Positions 29,011 through 37,666 of a stretch of 64,000 nt of DNA are shown here, piece by piece. Position 1 is the first letter of the stretch; the number at the start of each line of letters is the position of its first letter. The position numbers and the translations under genes were made by a program. The stretch comes from Planomicrobium sp. CPCC 101110 (lineage in GTDB: Bacteria > Bacillota > Bacilli > Bacillales_A > Planococcaceae): positions 1,223,028 through 1,287,027 of the forward strand of contig NZ_VOHD01000003.1 of the NCBI RefSeq assembly GCF_007859395.1. Direction: 5' to 3'. Below the pieces are notes generated by a model that saw only the letters and a list, made by a program, of their open reading frames with translations, searched no databases and had not been told where the DNA came from.

Positions 29011-29045
29011 AAAGAAGCCGCAAATCTTTGCGGCTTCTTTTTTTG
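29011..29045 (+). terminator. Terminator of pdhABCD
   Basis: 12-bp stem (29011-29022 with 29029-29040), core GAAGCCGC, followed by a T run to 29044. Confidence 0.88.
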
Positions 29046-29250
29046 TTCAAAAGGTCCCTGGGAATTTGCAGGAAATATCGCTTGCATATTAAAATTGGAA
29101 TAAAAAGGGCGGTTTATCCCTTATCATATAAATAAACGCGAGGAAAACCGGTCGTTGGTAAGTTCCGCCTTGTGGGCTTCTGTAATTTTATGTAATGAAT
29201 GATTGATTTATGCTAAAATTGAGGTCGAAAGGATTACAGGTGATAAAACG

Positions 29251-30123
29251 ATGATATATGCGAAATTCTTTTTTATGGCCGCAAGCTTGGCTTTATTGAC
29301 AGCATGCGGCAACGGTGGAGAGTCTGCCGAAGAAGCAACAGAATCTACAGAGCAGCAAGGAACAGTCGAAGAGACTGCTGCCGAAACAGAAGAAACCGCT
29401 GATGCTGAAAAAGAAGCAGCGGAAAAAGCGGAAAAAGAAAAAGCCGAAAAAGAAAGAGCCGAAGCGGAAGCGAAGGCTGAAGCAGAAAAACCGAAGTACA
29501 AACTCAATCCGGCATTCTGGGGATTCGAACCCCTTGAAGGCGCTGAAGCCGAAGCTGTCCTTGTCACTATAGATGATGCTCCTGACAAGCATTCACTGGA
29601 AATGGCAGAAACGCTGAAAGAAAAGGATGTGCCGGCAATTTTCTTTGTCAATGGGCATTTCCTGGATACGGATGAGGAAAAAGAAACCTTGAAAAAAATC
29701 CATGATATGGGCTTTGCAATTGGAAACCATACGGAAACGCATGCAAATCTACAAGGAATTTCTAAAGAACAGCAAAGGGAGGAAATTTTGGCCCTAAGCA
29801 AGACAGTTGAAGAAGTGACTGGTGAAAAACCGGAATTTTTCCGTGCACCTCAAGGGCTCAATACAGATTTCAGCAAGGAGCTTGTTGAAAAAGAAGGCAT
29901 GTTGCTTATGAACTGGACATATGGCTATGACTGGAACCAGGAGTATATGGATGCCTCTGCATTGGCTGATATCATGGTCAATACAGAGTTTTTGACCAAT
30001 GGCGCCAATCTTTTGATGCATGACCGCGAATGGACCGCTGAAGCATTATCGGACATAATAGATGGCCTGAATGAAAAAGGCTATAGCTTTATCGACCCGG
30101 CCGAAATCGAAGGCGTGAAATGA
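29251..30123 (+). CDS. Polysaccharide deacetylase-family lipoprotein
   Basis: A 290-residue protein. Lipobox LLTAC with Cys19; then a Glu/Ala/Lys-rich linker (about 20-80), probably spanning the wall, and a NodB-type deacetylase domain (about 95-285). The metal and catalytic motifs are TIDDAPD (motif 1, a variant of TFDDGP), GNHTETHANL (motif 2, two His ligands) and FRAPQG (motif 3). Likely acts on peptidoglycan or another wall glycan at the outer membrane face. ATG 29251 has AGGTGAT 8 nt upstream; the in-frame ATG at 29203 has none. An extended -10 (TGC before TAAAAT, 29211-29219) may be the promoter. In B. subtilis a different lipoprotein gene (slp) occupies this interval. Confidence 0.82.
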   Translation: MIYAKFFFMAASLALLTACGNGGESAEEATESTEQQGTVEETAAETEETADAEKEAAEKAEKEKAEKERAEAEAKAEAEKPKYKLNPAFWGFEPLEGAEAEAVLVTIDDAPDKHSLEMAETLKEKDVPAIFFVNGHFLDTDEEKETLKKIHDMGFAIGNHTETHANLQGISKEQQREEILALSKTVEEVTGEKPEFFRAPQGLNTDFSKELVEKEGMLLMNWTYGYDWNQEYMDASALADIMVNTEFLTNGANLLMHDREWTAEALSDIIDGLNEKGYSFIDPAEIEGVK

Positions 30124-30124
30124 A

Positions 30125-30166
30125 AGAACGGCCCGGAAGCTTGCTGCTTCCGGGCCGTTCTGCTGA
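30125..30166. terminator. Terminator between the deacetylase gene and speA
   Basis: 16-bp stem AGAACGGCCCGGAAGC/GCTTCCGGGCCGTTCT (30125-30140 with 30146-30161); long and GC-rich, with only a moderate T stretch. It separates convergent genes. Confidence 0.75.
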
Positions 30167-30168
30167 TT

Positions 30169-31638
30169 TTATCTGATGGCTTGCTGCTCCTTGATAACAC
30201 GGAGCATTTTTAAACTATCGTCTTCAGGTCCTTGAACCGGCAGGCCGGCTTCAATGTTCATGCGGATATATTCAATATTTTCCTGGGTGATGATTTCCCC
30301 CGGGATAAAAATCGGGATGCCTGGGGGGTAAACCATGATAAATTCCGCAGAAATGCGCCCGACAGCTTCAGCGATCGGAATCACTTCCGTTGTTGCGTAA
30401 AACGCGTCACGAGGCGTCATGGCAAGCCGCGGAATGTCTGGAATAAGAACAGTAGGCTCAACAATTGCAGCTTCAGAATCGAACGTGGCGCTCATTCTTT
30501 GAAGTGCGTTAATCAGCAGGTTTAGCTCTTTGCGCGAGTCGCCGATCGTTATCAAGCATAAGATATTATAGAGGTCGGACAATTCCACTTCGATATTGGC
30601 TTTTTCCCTTAGCCATTCCTCTGCCTGATGGCCGGTAATGCCAAGATCTTTGACACTGATCAATAATTTTGTCGGATCCATATCAAATGTCGCCGAAGTT
30701 TTCAGCAATTCTTTGCCTACACAGCGCAAGTGCGGAATTTTGTTGATGCGTTTGCGGCCGTCCTGAGCCAGGCGGATTGTTTGGTCAATCAAGTCATAGC
30801 CATGGACTGCAAGCTGTCTGCGGGCAGTATCAAGAGATGCCAGAATTGGATAGGATGTTGAAGTCGTGGTTAACATTGAAAGAGTCGATTGAACGCGTTT
30901 CGGCGAAACAAGGCCTTCGCGCACGTTCAATACGGAACTTTGTGTCATTGATCCGCCCAATTTATGGACGGAAGTTGCGGCCATATCGGCGCCAGCCGCC
31001 ATTGCGGATACCGGCAATGCTTCATGGAAATGGATATGGACGCCGTGGGCTTCATCCACCAGCACTGGGATGTCACGGGTATGCGCGATATCCACTATAC
31101 GCTTCAAATCGGCAGCTACACCGAAATAAGTCGGGTTGATCACGAGTACCGCTTTGGCATCCGGATATTCATTCAATGCTTTTTCTACAGCTTCGGCAGA
31201 AATGCCGTGTGAGATGCCAAGGTCCGGATCGACTTCCGGATGGATGAAAATTGGAATGGCTCCTGCAAAAACAATGGCCGACATAATGGATTTATGTACA
31301 TTTCTCGGCACCAGGATTTTGTCGTTTGGACCGACGACGCTTAAAATCATCGTCATGATGGCGCCGCTCGTGCCCTGTACAGAAAAGAAGGTGTAATCTG
31401 CGCCAAACGCTTCGGCAGCCAGTTCTTGCGCTTGTTTGATGGCTCCTTTGGGAGAGTGGAGATCATCCAAAGGGGCTATATTGATCAAGTCGATGGATAA
31501 TATATTATCGCCGACAAATTCCCGGAACGCGGGATCGACGCCTTGGCCTTTTTTATGGCCGGGAATGTGAAATTGGATCGGGTGCCGGTTTCGGTGCTTC
31601 AGTAACGCATCGAATAACGGAGTTTCTAATTGAGACAA
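30169..31638 (-). CDS. speA: Arginine/lysine decarboxylase, fold type I (SpeA/Cad)
   Basis: A 489-residue PLP enzyme of the Orn/Lys/Arg decarboxylase family; B. subtilis SpeA makes agmatine from arginine for polyamine synthesis. The PLP lysine is in SVHKLGGS (about residue 226), with DEAHGVH as the Asp/His cofactor contact and FSVQGTSG near residue 83. The C-terminal domain spans about 380-489. GTG 31650 is also in frame, but AGCGAGGTG lies 9 nt from TTG 31638, and MSQLETPLF then matches the family N-terminus and length. Position after pdhD and before yktA agrees with B. subtilis. The exact substrate (Arg or Lys) is inferred. Confidence 0.9.
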   Translation of the reverse strand: MSQLETPLFDALLKHRNRHPIQFHIPGHKKGQGVDPAFREFVGDNILSIDLINIAPLDDLHSPKGAIKQAQELAAEAFGADYTFFSVQGTSGAIMTMILSVVGPNDKILVPRNVHKSIMSAIVFAGAIPIFIHPEVDPDLGISHGISAEAVEKALNEYPDAKAVLVINPTYFGVAADLKRIVDIAHTRDIPVLVDEAHGVHIHFHEALPVSAMAAGADMAATSVHKLGGSMTQSSVLNVREGLVSPKRVQSTLSMLTTTSTSYPILASLDTARRQLAVHGYDLIDQTIRLAQDGRKRINKIPHLRCVGKELLKTSATFDMDPTKLLISVKDLGITGHQAEEWLREKANIEVELSDLYNILCLITIGDSRKELNLLINALQRMSATFDSEAAIVEPTVLIPDIPRLAMTPRDAFYATTEVIPIAEAVGRISAEFIMVYPPGIPIFIPGEIITQENIEYIRMNIEAGLPVQGPEDDSLKMLRVIKEQQAIR

Positions 31639-31683
31639 TGGGTAGCACACCTCGCTTTATAAAAATGAAAACAAAAAGAATTA

Positions 31684-31696
31684 TAGCATGATGCTA
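31684..31696. promoter_or_regulatory. Perfect dyad in the speA/nitronate monooxygenase intergenic region
   Basis: TAGCAT-G-ATGCTA, a 6-1-6 perfect inverted repeat. On the minus strand it ends in an extended -10 (TGC before TATAAT) that could serve speA; on the + strand TATACT lies at 31702-31707. It may be an operator shared by both genes. Confidence 0.4.
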
Positions 31697-31774
31697 CACG
31701 CTATACTATAAAAATAAAAGGATTTTGCCTCCCTCCATCGAATACAGGAAATATAGGGAAAAGGAGAGGGTAGT

Positions 31775-32740
31775 ATGCGCTTTGATACAAGAGTTACCGA
31801 GTTGCTCGGTACCCGTTTGCCGATTGTCCAAGGCGGGCTTGCTTATTTGGCCTACGCAGAACTTGCGGCAGCTGTTTCTAATGCCGGCGGCCTCGGCCAG
31901 ATCACAGCGATGAGTTTGGGTACGCCTGAGCAGTTGCGTGAAGAAATCCGGACGGTACGCAGATTGACGGATCGGCCATTCGGCGTTAATTTTGCAATAG
32001 GGGAACATGGGCGCGCGTTTGCTCCTATGCTTGATGCGGCAATTGGGGAAAATGTTCCGGTCATATCCATGACCGGCGGCAATCCTGCACCAATTTTTGA
32101 ACAGCTGGCAGGAACTTCGGTTAAAAAATTGGTCTTGGTAGCCGCCAGGCGGCAAGCGGAGAAAGCTGAAAATCTTGGTGCAGATGCTGTGATGGTGGTC
32201 GGCCAAGAAGGAGGGGGGCACTTGGGGCGTGATGATGTCGGCACAATGGTGCTCATCCCCCAAGTTGCAGATGCTGTCTCGATACCGGTGATCGCTTCTG
32301 GGGGAATCGGTGACGGACGAGGTTGGATGGCCGCCCATGCCCTAGGGGCTGAAGGCATTGAAATGGGTACGCGCTTTATTGCAACCAAAGAATGTGTGCA
32401 TGCATCTGAAGCGTATAAAAAGGCGTTGGTCAGCAGCTCAGAGAGCGAAACCGTCGTCATCAAGCGAAGCATCGGCGCACCCGCCAGAACGCTTCATAAC
32501 AGCTGGACGGACCGCATTCTGGAAGTTGAGCGGGAAAATCCCAGCTATGAAGCGCTGAAGGAGCTTATTAGCGGGGAAGCCAATAAAAGGTTTATTTATG
32601 AAGGAAATGCAGAAGAAGGATTTGGTTGGGCAGGCCAGGTGACCGGCCTGATCAAAGATGTGCCGAGCGTTCAGGAATTGTTGGATAGGATGGAGCAGGA
32701 AGCCATTGCTATCCGCAAAAAATGGGCGACTATTTTATGA
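31775..32740 (+). CDS. Nitronate monooxygenase / FabK-like FMN enzyme
   Basis: A 321-residue FMN-binding TIM-barrel protein of the nitronate monooxygenase (2-nitropropane dioxygenase) family, also related to enoyl-ACP reductase FabK. Visible family features: PIVQGGLAYLA at the N-terminus, AGGLGQI, GQEGGGHLGRDD (about residues 146-157) and the phosphate-binding ASGGIGDGRG (about 175-184). It detoxifies nitronates such as propionate 3-nitronate, or acts as a flavin oxidoreductase; the sequence does not decide. AAGGAGAG precedes ATG 31775. yktA follows after 15 nt, so they probably form one transcript that ends at 33066. Confidence 0.8.
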   Translation: MRFDTRVTELLGTRLPIVQGGLAYLAYAELAAAVSNAGGLGQITAMSLGTPEQLREEIRTVRRLTDRPFGVNFAIGEHGRAFAPMLDAAIGENVPVISMTGGNPAPIFEQLAGTSVKKLVLVAARRQAEKAENLGADAVMVVGQEGGGHLGRDDVGTMVLIPQVADAVSIPVIASGGIGDGRGWMAAHALGAEGIEMGTRFIATKECVHASEAYKKALVSSSESETVVIKRSIGAPARTLHNSWTDRILEVERENPSYEALKELISGEANKRFIYEGNAEEGFGWAGQVTGLIKDVPSVQELLDRMEQEAIAIRKKWATIL

Positions 32741-32755
32741 AAGCAGGGAAGGCAG

Positions 32756-33034
32756 ATGGAATATTCTTATCCATTCTCAATAGACTGGTCAACGGATGAA
32801 ATTATAGACGTTGTATCTTTTTTTGAAGGAATCGAAATGGCATACGAAAAAGGAATCAACCGGCAAGACATGTTTGCGCGCTACAAAAAATTCAAGGAAG
32901 TGGTTCCTTCGATGTCGGAAGAAAAAACATACTTCCGTGAATTTGAAGAGGAAAGCGGATATGCAAGTTTTCCTGTCATCAAAGACATGAAATCAAAAGG
33001 CGATGGCGACTTGATAAGGCTCCAAAAAAAATAA
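32756..33034 (+). CDS. yktA: UPF0223 protein YktA
   Basis: A 92-residue soluble protein of the UPF0223 family, function unknown. The start MEYSYPFSIDWSTDEIIDV and the region KFKEVVPSMSEEK are typical of the family as known from B. subtilis YktA, which has the same location near speA and yktB. GCAGGGAAGG is the ribosome site. It is downstream of the FMN enzyme gene and closed by a GC-rich hairpin. Confidence 0.88.
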   Translation: MEYSYPFSIDWSTDEIIDVVSFFEGIEMAYEKGINRQDMFARYKKFKEVVPSMSEEKTYFREFEEESGYASFPVIKDMKSKGDGDLIRLQKK

Positions 33035-33066
33035 AAAACCCCGCAGCGGAAAGCTGCGGGTTTTTT
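33034..33066 (+). terminator. Terminator of yktA
   Basis: 8-bp stem CCCGCAGC/GCTGCGGG (33040-33047 with 33053-33060) followed by six T; A-rich on the left arm. Confidence 0.85.
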
Positions 33067-33257
33067 GGATGATAATCTATAGAATCCAAGGTTTGGGAAT
33101 TTTCTTGCATGATCCAACCTGGCTGGTGGATTGCTCACCGCTTTTTTGGCCGATAGGATTTCACTCCTGCGGTTGAAGACTATCGGATATAATGAGTCAT
33201 ATTTAGCGCAAAAAAAGGAACGGTGAACCAATTTTCAGATAAGTCGTACATTTCCCT

Positions 33258-33878
33258 TTACTTTTGTGTCAAAATAGTATATAAAGGAAGCAATTCTTCG
33301 AATGTTTGGTCGACAAGCTTTTCAAAGTCTTTTTCTGGCATTGAAACAGCTTGCTCTCGTGGAAGGTGCCGGCCGATGACAAACTCCCCTTTTTTTACAT
33401 CTCGGAGCCGGATGACCAGTTTTTCAATTTCTTCTTGGCTCAATTGATCCAAAGAAGTCGCCTCCGGTTTCATATGGTCCCCGGCGATGACAAAATCATC
33501 CGGCAATGAATGGATGATTTCGGTCTTCAAAAGTTGTTCAGCCATTTTGCTTTTGCCCGGTGCTTCGTAAATGACGGCTAAAATGATGAACACATGGCTT
33601 TCCCATAAGCCGATCTGGAAATGGGGAACCGCTTTATAGCCTCTTTTATATGGAGCAAATGCCACCCAGCTGTCTTTTGGCGGATGTACTGTTCTGCGTA
33701 AGTGTTTTGCGACGTGAGGAAAAAATTCATCGCCGGTTTTCCCGGAGAAGAATGATGAATACTCTCGTCCAAGCTCTTCAAATTTAGGGCGCACGCGTTC
33801 GATCAGTGCTGCCATTCGTCCCTCTAACCCTGGTGTTTCAAAAACTTCAAAGTCGTGCTCATTCCAAAAAGTTGTCAC
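33258..33878 (-). CDS. yktB: UPF0637 protein YktB
   Basis: A 206-residue soluble protein of the UPF0637/DUF1054 family, function unknown. It starts FWNEHDFEVFETPGLEGRM and contains SWVAFAPYKRGYKAVPHFQIGLW, both typical of YktB. GTG 33878 has AAGGAGG 10-12 nt upstream. It lies opposite to yktA; the 190 bp between them (33067-33257) contain no gene that I can support, only a loose inverted repeat CCGATAG/CTATCGG. Confidence 0.87.
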   Translation of the reverse strand: MTTFWNEHDFEVFETPGLEGRMAALIERVRPKFEELGREYSSFFSGKTGDEFFPHVAKHLRRTVHPPKDSWVAFAPYKRGYKAVPHFQIGLWESHVFIILAVIYEAPGKSKMAEQLLKTEIIHSLPDDFVIAGDHMKPEATSLDQLSQEEIEKLVIRLRDVKKGEFVIGRHLPREQAVSMPEKDFEKLVDQTFEELLPLYTILTQK

Positions 33879-34043
33879 GGTTATTTTTCCTCCTTAATTT
33901 CACAATACATGTTTCATCTTACCCGACTTTGGGAAGAAAGAATATAAATATACTTTTCTCCCATAAGCCGCTGGACAACCGTTTCTCTTGCTCTAATAAT
34001 ATTTCAGAATTATTGAAAAATAGGACGGAAAGGGGTGCTCGTT

Positions 34044-34238
34044 ATGAAACAGATGATTCAGATTATCCGAAAGGCGGACGTCGAAAAAGAATATATATCC
34101 GTACTGAAACTAGAACTAGATTATGAATTAGCTTCTTTATTCGACGCGTTGAAAGTAAACGAAAGCCGGCAGATAGAAAAAAGCAAAAAACGGCTTCATG
34201 AGATTCATGCGGAACTGGAGGCACTTCATGCGTTCTAA
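34044..34238 (+). CDS. Small conserved-looking helical protein
   Basis: A 64-residue protein starting MKQMIQIIRKADVEKEYISV; acidic/basic alternation and Leu spacing suggest two helices or a short coiled coil, with no cysteines and no membrane segment. I do not recognise the family; a small gene of similar size is found near yktB/suhB in Bacillus, so a relation is possible. GGGGTG lies 6 nt before ATG 34044; a GTG at 34035 is in frame but has no ribosome site. A hairpin follows. Confidence 0.65.
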   Translation: MKQMIQIIRKADVEKEYISVLKLELDYELASLFDALKVNESRQIEKSKKRLHEIHAELEALHAF

Positions 34239-34252
34239 TTTATTCATCACAT

Positions 34253-34288
34253 AAAGGCACCTACTGGTTCAAGACAGTAAGTGCCTTT
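34253..34288 (+). terminator. Terminator after the small gene at 34044
   Basis: 8-bp stem AAAGGCAC/GTGCCTTT with an inner 4-bp ACTG/CAGT stem; the T tail is short. The right side overlaps the -35 region of suhB. Confidence 0.65.
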
Positions 34289-34299
34289 CTCGTTATAAT
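34271..34299 (+). promoter_or_regulatory. Probable promoter of suhB
   Basis: AAGACA (34271-34276), 17-nt spacer, TATAAT (34294-34299); 26 nt before the start. The -35 is within the preceding hairpin. Confidence 0.5.
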
Positions 34300-34325
34300 G
34301 GAGAAAACAGAAAGGAGGCGAAAGG

Positions 34326-35117
34326 ATGGAATTGCATGCAATGGACCTGTACATAAAATCCTTGATCAAAGAGGCAGGCCACTTGATCCGCAATTCGTTT
34401 GTAACTGAATTGGTTGTCGAAGCAAAATCGAATGTCAATGATTTGGTGACGAATATGGACAAGGAAATTGAAAAGTTTTTTATCTCCCGAATCCGTCGTG
34501 ATTTTCCGGGACACCGGGTATTTGGGGAAGAAGGTTTTGGGGACGTTATTGAAGATTTGGCAGGCACAATCTGGATGTTGGATCCGATAGATGGAACGAT
34601 GAATTTTGTCCATCAAAAAAGCAATTTTGCCATATCGCTGGGAGTTTATGAAGATGGAGTCGGAAAGCTTGGATACATATATGATGTGGTCAATGACAAC
34701 TTTTATCATGCAGTCCATGGAGAAGGCGCCTATTGCAATGATGAAAGGCTGATGCCTTTAGAAGAAACTTCTTTGGACAAGTCAATCGTGGGCATCAATG
34801 CGACTTGGGTTACGCCAAACAAATATATTAGGCATGAGGACAGCATCCGCTTGATCCAGGATGTGAGAGGGACCCGCTCCTATGGCTCTGCCGCTTTGGA
34901 ATTGGCTTTTGTCGCATCAGGCCGGTTGGATGCCTATGTATCCATGAGGCTATCTCCTTGGGATATTGCGGGAGGCATGGTTATTGCGCGGGAAGTGGGG
35001 GCGGTCGCCACCAACTTCAAAGGCGAACCTGCCAACTTGCTGGGGCAGGATTCGTTTATCGCCGCCAACCCTTCGGTGCATTCGCAAATCTTAAACGGCT
35101 ACATCAATTTAAAATAA
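34326..35117 (+). CDS. suhB: Inositol monophosphatase family protein (SuhB/YktC)
   Basis: A 263-residue Mg-dependent phosphatase of the IMPase family. The metal motifs are GEEG (about residue 66), WMLDPIDGTMNFVH (about 83-96) and WDIAGGMVIAREVG (about 213-226). It hydrolyses inositol-1-phosphate or related sugar phosphates; B. subtilis YktC has such activity. GGAGG is 9 nt before ATG. The gene stands alone between yktB and ylaF as in B. subtilis. Confidence 0.9.
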   Translation: MELHAMDLYIKSLIKEAGHLIRNSFVTELVVEAKSNVNDLVTNMDKEIEKFFISRIRRDFPGHRVFGEEGFGDVIEDLAGTIWMLDPIDGTMNFVHQKSNFAISLGVYEDGVGKLGYIYDVVNDNFYHAVHGEGAYCNDERLMPLEETSLDKSIVGINATWVTPNKYIRHEDSIRLIQDVRGTRSYGSAALELAFVASGRLDAYVSMRLSPWDIAGGMVIAREVGAVATNFKGEPANLLGQDSFIAANPSVHSQILNGYINLK

Positions 35118-35153
35118 GAAAAAGGCGCAGAACTGTCTGCGCCTTTTTCTTGT
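35117..35153. terminator. Bidirectional terminator suhB/ylaF
   Basis: 14-bp stem (35117-35130 with 35137-35150), core GGCGCAG/CTGCGCC with A and T arms. Confidence 0.88.
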
Positions 35154-35154
35154 T

Positions 35155-35340
35155 TTATAATAATCCGGCATCCATCATTTCTTTCTTTTTCTTAAAGCCT
35201 AGTCCCATAACCGCGCACAAGGCCAAAACAGCAAACAAAATTCCTGGAATGCTCCGAAGCCCTACTGCTGCGCCGATTCCGACCATTGACAATATGGCTG
35301 CGAGCGAATATAACATGAAGATCCATTTTATATTTTTCAA
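35155..35340 (-). CDS. ylaF: DUF5325 small membrane protein YlaF
   Basis: A 61-residue protein with two hydrophobic helices (about 5-25 and 31-48) and a basic tail GFKKKKEMMDAGLL. The sequence agrees with B. subtilis YlaF (DUF5325), which is also placed beside typA. TTG 35340 has GGGAGG 8 nt upstream; no ATG alternative exists. The function is unknown. Confidence 0.85.
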   Translation of the reverse strand: MKNIKWIFMLYSLAAILSMVGIGAAVGLRSIPGILFAVLALCAVMGLGFKKKKEMMDAGLL

Positions 35341-35449
35341 TCGATTTGCCTCCCGCCGCTTTGCTTGAAATAAAATCTTAGGGTTTTGCCCCTATATGTG
35401 CTATACTAACACAGTTATAGACATGAAAAAAGAATATTGGAGTGAAAGT

Positions 35450-37297
35450 ATGACGAACTTACGTAATGACTTAAGAAACATTGCTATTATTGCCCACGTT
35501 GACCATGGTAAAACAACTCTAGTGGATCAGCTTCTTCAGCAGTCAGGGATTTTCCGTTCAAACGAACATGTAGAAGAGCGCGCAATGGACTCGAATGACA
35601 TCGAAAGAGAACGCGGAATTACAATTCTTGCGAAAAACACTGCGATTCAATATAAAGACGCTAAAATCAATATTTTGGATACTCCAGGACACGCCGATTT
35701 CGGTGGAGAAGTAGAGCGGATCATGAAAATGGTTGATGGTGTTTTACTTGTTGTCGATGCTTATGAAGGCTGTATGCCGCAAACCCGTTTCGTTCTGAAA
35801 AAGGCTTTAGAGCAAAACTTGAAGCCGATTGTTGTTGTTAACAAGATTGACCGCGATTTCGCACGCCCTGAAGAAGTGGTTGACGAAGTCATCGAATTGT
35901 TTATCGAACTTGAAGCGAATGACGAGCAATTGGAATTCCCGGTTATTTTTGCCTCAGGCATGAACGGAACTGCCAGCCTTTCATCTGACCCTGCTGACCA
36001 AGAAGAAAACATGCAGGTTATTTACGATGCAATCATGGATCATGTGCCAGCGCCAGTCGATAACAGAGATGAGCCACTTCAATTCCAAGTAGCGCTTCTT
36101 GATTACAGTGACTACGTTGGACGTATCGGGATTGGCCGTGTGTTCCGCGGAACTATCGAAGTGGGGCAGTCTGTTGCTTTGATGAAACTGGACGGTTCTG
36201 TCAAGAATTTCCGGGTTACAAAAATGCATGGATTTATGGGCCTTAAACGCGTAGAAATCGAAAAAGCCGAAGCTGGTGATTTGATTGCTATTTCGGGGAT
36301 GGAAGATATCAACGTCGGGGAAACGGTTTGTCCTGCAGACCATCCAGAAGCTTTGCCGGTTCTTCGCATTGACGAGCCGACACTGCAAATGACATTCCTT
36401 GTCAACAACAGCCCGTTTGCTGGTAAAGAAGGAAAATGGATCACTTCTAGAAAAATCCAGGAGCGTTTGGATGCCCAGTTGCAAACTGACGTATCATTGC
36501 GTGTAGACCCGACAGATTCACCGGATGCATGGATTGTATCTGGACGCGGAGAATTGCATTTGTCGATCTTGATCGAGAACATGCGCCGTGAAGGATTTGA
36601 ACTTCAGGTATCAAAACCGGAAGTTATCGTCAAAATGGTTGACGGTGTCCGTTGTGAACCTGTAGAACGTGTACAAGTTGATGTTCCTGAAGAATATACA
36701 GGAGCTATCATTGAATCACTTGGAGAACGAAAAGGTGAAATGCTTGATATGGTCAATAACGGAAGCGGCCAAGTCCGTTTGGTATTCAATGTGCCGGCAC
36801 GTGGCTTGATCGGTTATACTACTGAATTCCTGACGCAAACTCGTGGATACGGAATCATCAACCATACGTTCGACAGCTACCAGCCGGTTGCTTCAGGACG
36901 CGTCGGTGGACGCCGTCAGGGTGTATTGGTTTCCATGGAACGCGGTAAAGTTTCCACTTACGGCCTGATGGGCATCGAAGACCGTGGAACGGCATTCGTA
37001 GAAGTCGGCGCTGAAATTTATGAAGGCATGATCGTCGGCGAACACAACCGCGACAGCGATTTGACAGTTAACATCGTCAAAATCAAAGCTGCGACTAACA
37101 TCCGTTCAGCTAACAAAGACCAGACAACTACATTGAAAAAAGCCCGTTTAATGAGCCTTGAAGAAGCGCTTGAGTATTTGGCTGATGACGAGTATTGCGA
37201 AATCACTCCACAGACCATCCGTCTGCGCAAGAAGATTCTTGATAAAAACGAGCGCGAGCGCATGGCGAAGAAGAAGAAAGTTGCTATTGAAGAATAA
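35450..37297 (+). CDS. typA: Ribosome-associated GTPase TypA/BipA
   Basis: A 615-residue translational GTPase that assists 50S assembly, mainly in cold or stress. The G motifs are AHVDHGKTT (about residues 14-22), [11 protein letters not shown] and [10 protein letters not shown]; beta-barrel domain II, EF-G-like domains III and V and the BipA-specific C-terminus (about 480-615) follow. ATG 35450 with TTGGAGTGA upstream gives the family N-terminus [18 protein letters not shown]; an earlier in-frame ATG at 35396 has no ribosome site. TATACT at 35402-35407 may be the -10, but I found no good -35. ylaH follows after 24 nt. Confidence 0.95.
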   Translation: MTNLRNDLRNIAIIAHVDHGKTTLVDQLLQQSGIFRSNEHVEERAMDSNDIERERGITILAKNTAIQYKDAKINILDTPGHADFGGEVERIMKMVDGVLLVVDAYEGCMPQTRFVLKKALEQNLKPIVVVNKIDRDFARPEEVVDEVIELFIELEANDEQLEFPVIFASGMNGTASLSSDPADQEENMQVIYDAIMDHVPAPVDNRDEPLQFQVALLDYSDYVGRIGIGRVFRGTIEVGQSVALMKLDGSVKNFRVTKMHGFMGLKRVEIEKAEAGDLIAISGMEDINVGETVCPADHPEALPVLRIDEPTLQMTFLVNNSPFAGKEGKWITSRKIQERLDAQLQTDVSLRVDPTDSPDAWIVSGRGELHLSILIENMRREGFELQVSKPEVIVKMVDGVRCEPVERVQVDVPEEYTGAIIESLGERKGEMLDMVNNGSGQVRLVFNVPARGLIGYTTEFLTQTRGYGIINHTFDSYQPVASGRVGGRRQGVLVSMERGKVSTYGLMGIEDRGTAFVEVGAEIYEGMIVGEHNRDSDLTVNIVKIKAATNIRSANKDQTTTLKKARLMSLEEALEYLADDEYCEITPQTIRLRKKILDKNERERMAKKKKVAIEE

Positions 37298-37321
37298 ATG
37301 AATGGGAAGGATGTATAACCC

Positions 37322-37651
37322 ATGGGCGATCAAGCTTTTGTCTATGAAAGGATGTATCCGTTAGCCCGGTTTTTATATGAGACAATGCCAAACTACGAAG
37401 TTGCAGGCTACGCCCTTTTTGCTGTGATCTTCCTGTTGTCTGCGTTTGTCTATAAATTAGGTTTTGCCAAAAAATTATCAATCGGTAAAAATGCTGTTAT
37501 CGCTCTGTTTCTTCTAGTCGGTGGACTAGGGCTGACATTCTTGGCCCTTTTCTTGCCGGTTGTCGAAGGGCTGGTCATTGCAGCGCTGATTTTGATTTTG
37601 TATAAAATTCGATTATGGCGCGAAAAACGCGAAAACGCTGCTTCTCATTGA
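37322..37651 (+). CDS. ylaH: YlaH-family membrane protein
   Basis: A 109-residue protein with three membrane helices (about 27-45, 55-72, 76-94). AFVYKLGFAKKLSIGKNAVI and FLPVVEGLVIAALIL are family features of YlaH as in B. subtilis, where it also follows typA. The function is unknown. The 3' end, including the TGA, lies inside the terminator stem and overlaps the convergent gene end by 7 nt. Confidence 0.87.
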   Translation: MGDQAFVYERMYPLARFLYETMPNYEVAGYALFAVIFLLSAFVYKLGFAKKLSIGKNAVIALFLLVGGLGLTFLALFLPVVEGLVIAALILILYKIRLWREKRENAASH

Positions 37652-37666
37652 GAAGCAGCGTTTTTT
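37632..37666. terminator. Bidirectional terminator ylaH/37645 gene
   Basis: 15-bp stem AAAACGCTGCTTCTC/GAGAAGCAGCGTTTT (37632-37646 with 37650-37664) with a 3-nt loop; it contains the stop codons of both convergent genes. Confidence 0.88.

Noticed and set aside
29045-29250. Possible riboswitch or sigma-B promoter before the deacetylase gene
   Set aside because: No conserved riboswitch core could be traced, and GGTTTAT is not followed by GGGTAT at the right distance.
33067-33257. CCGATAG/CTATCGG inverted repeat with a nearby TATAAT between yktA and yktB
   Set aside because: No gene follows on the + strand before 34044, there is no matching -35, and the 25-30 nt loop makes a stable hairpin doubtful.
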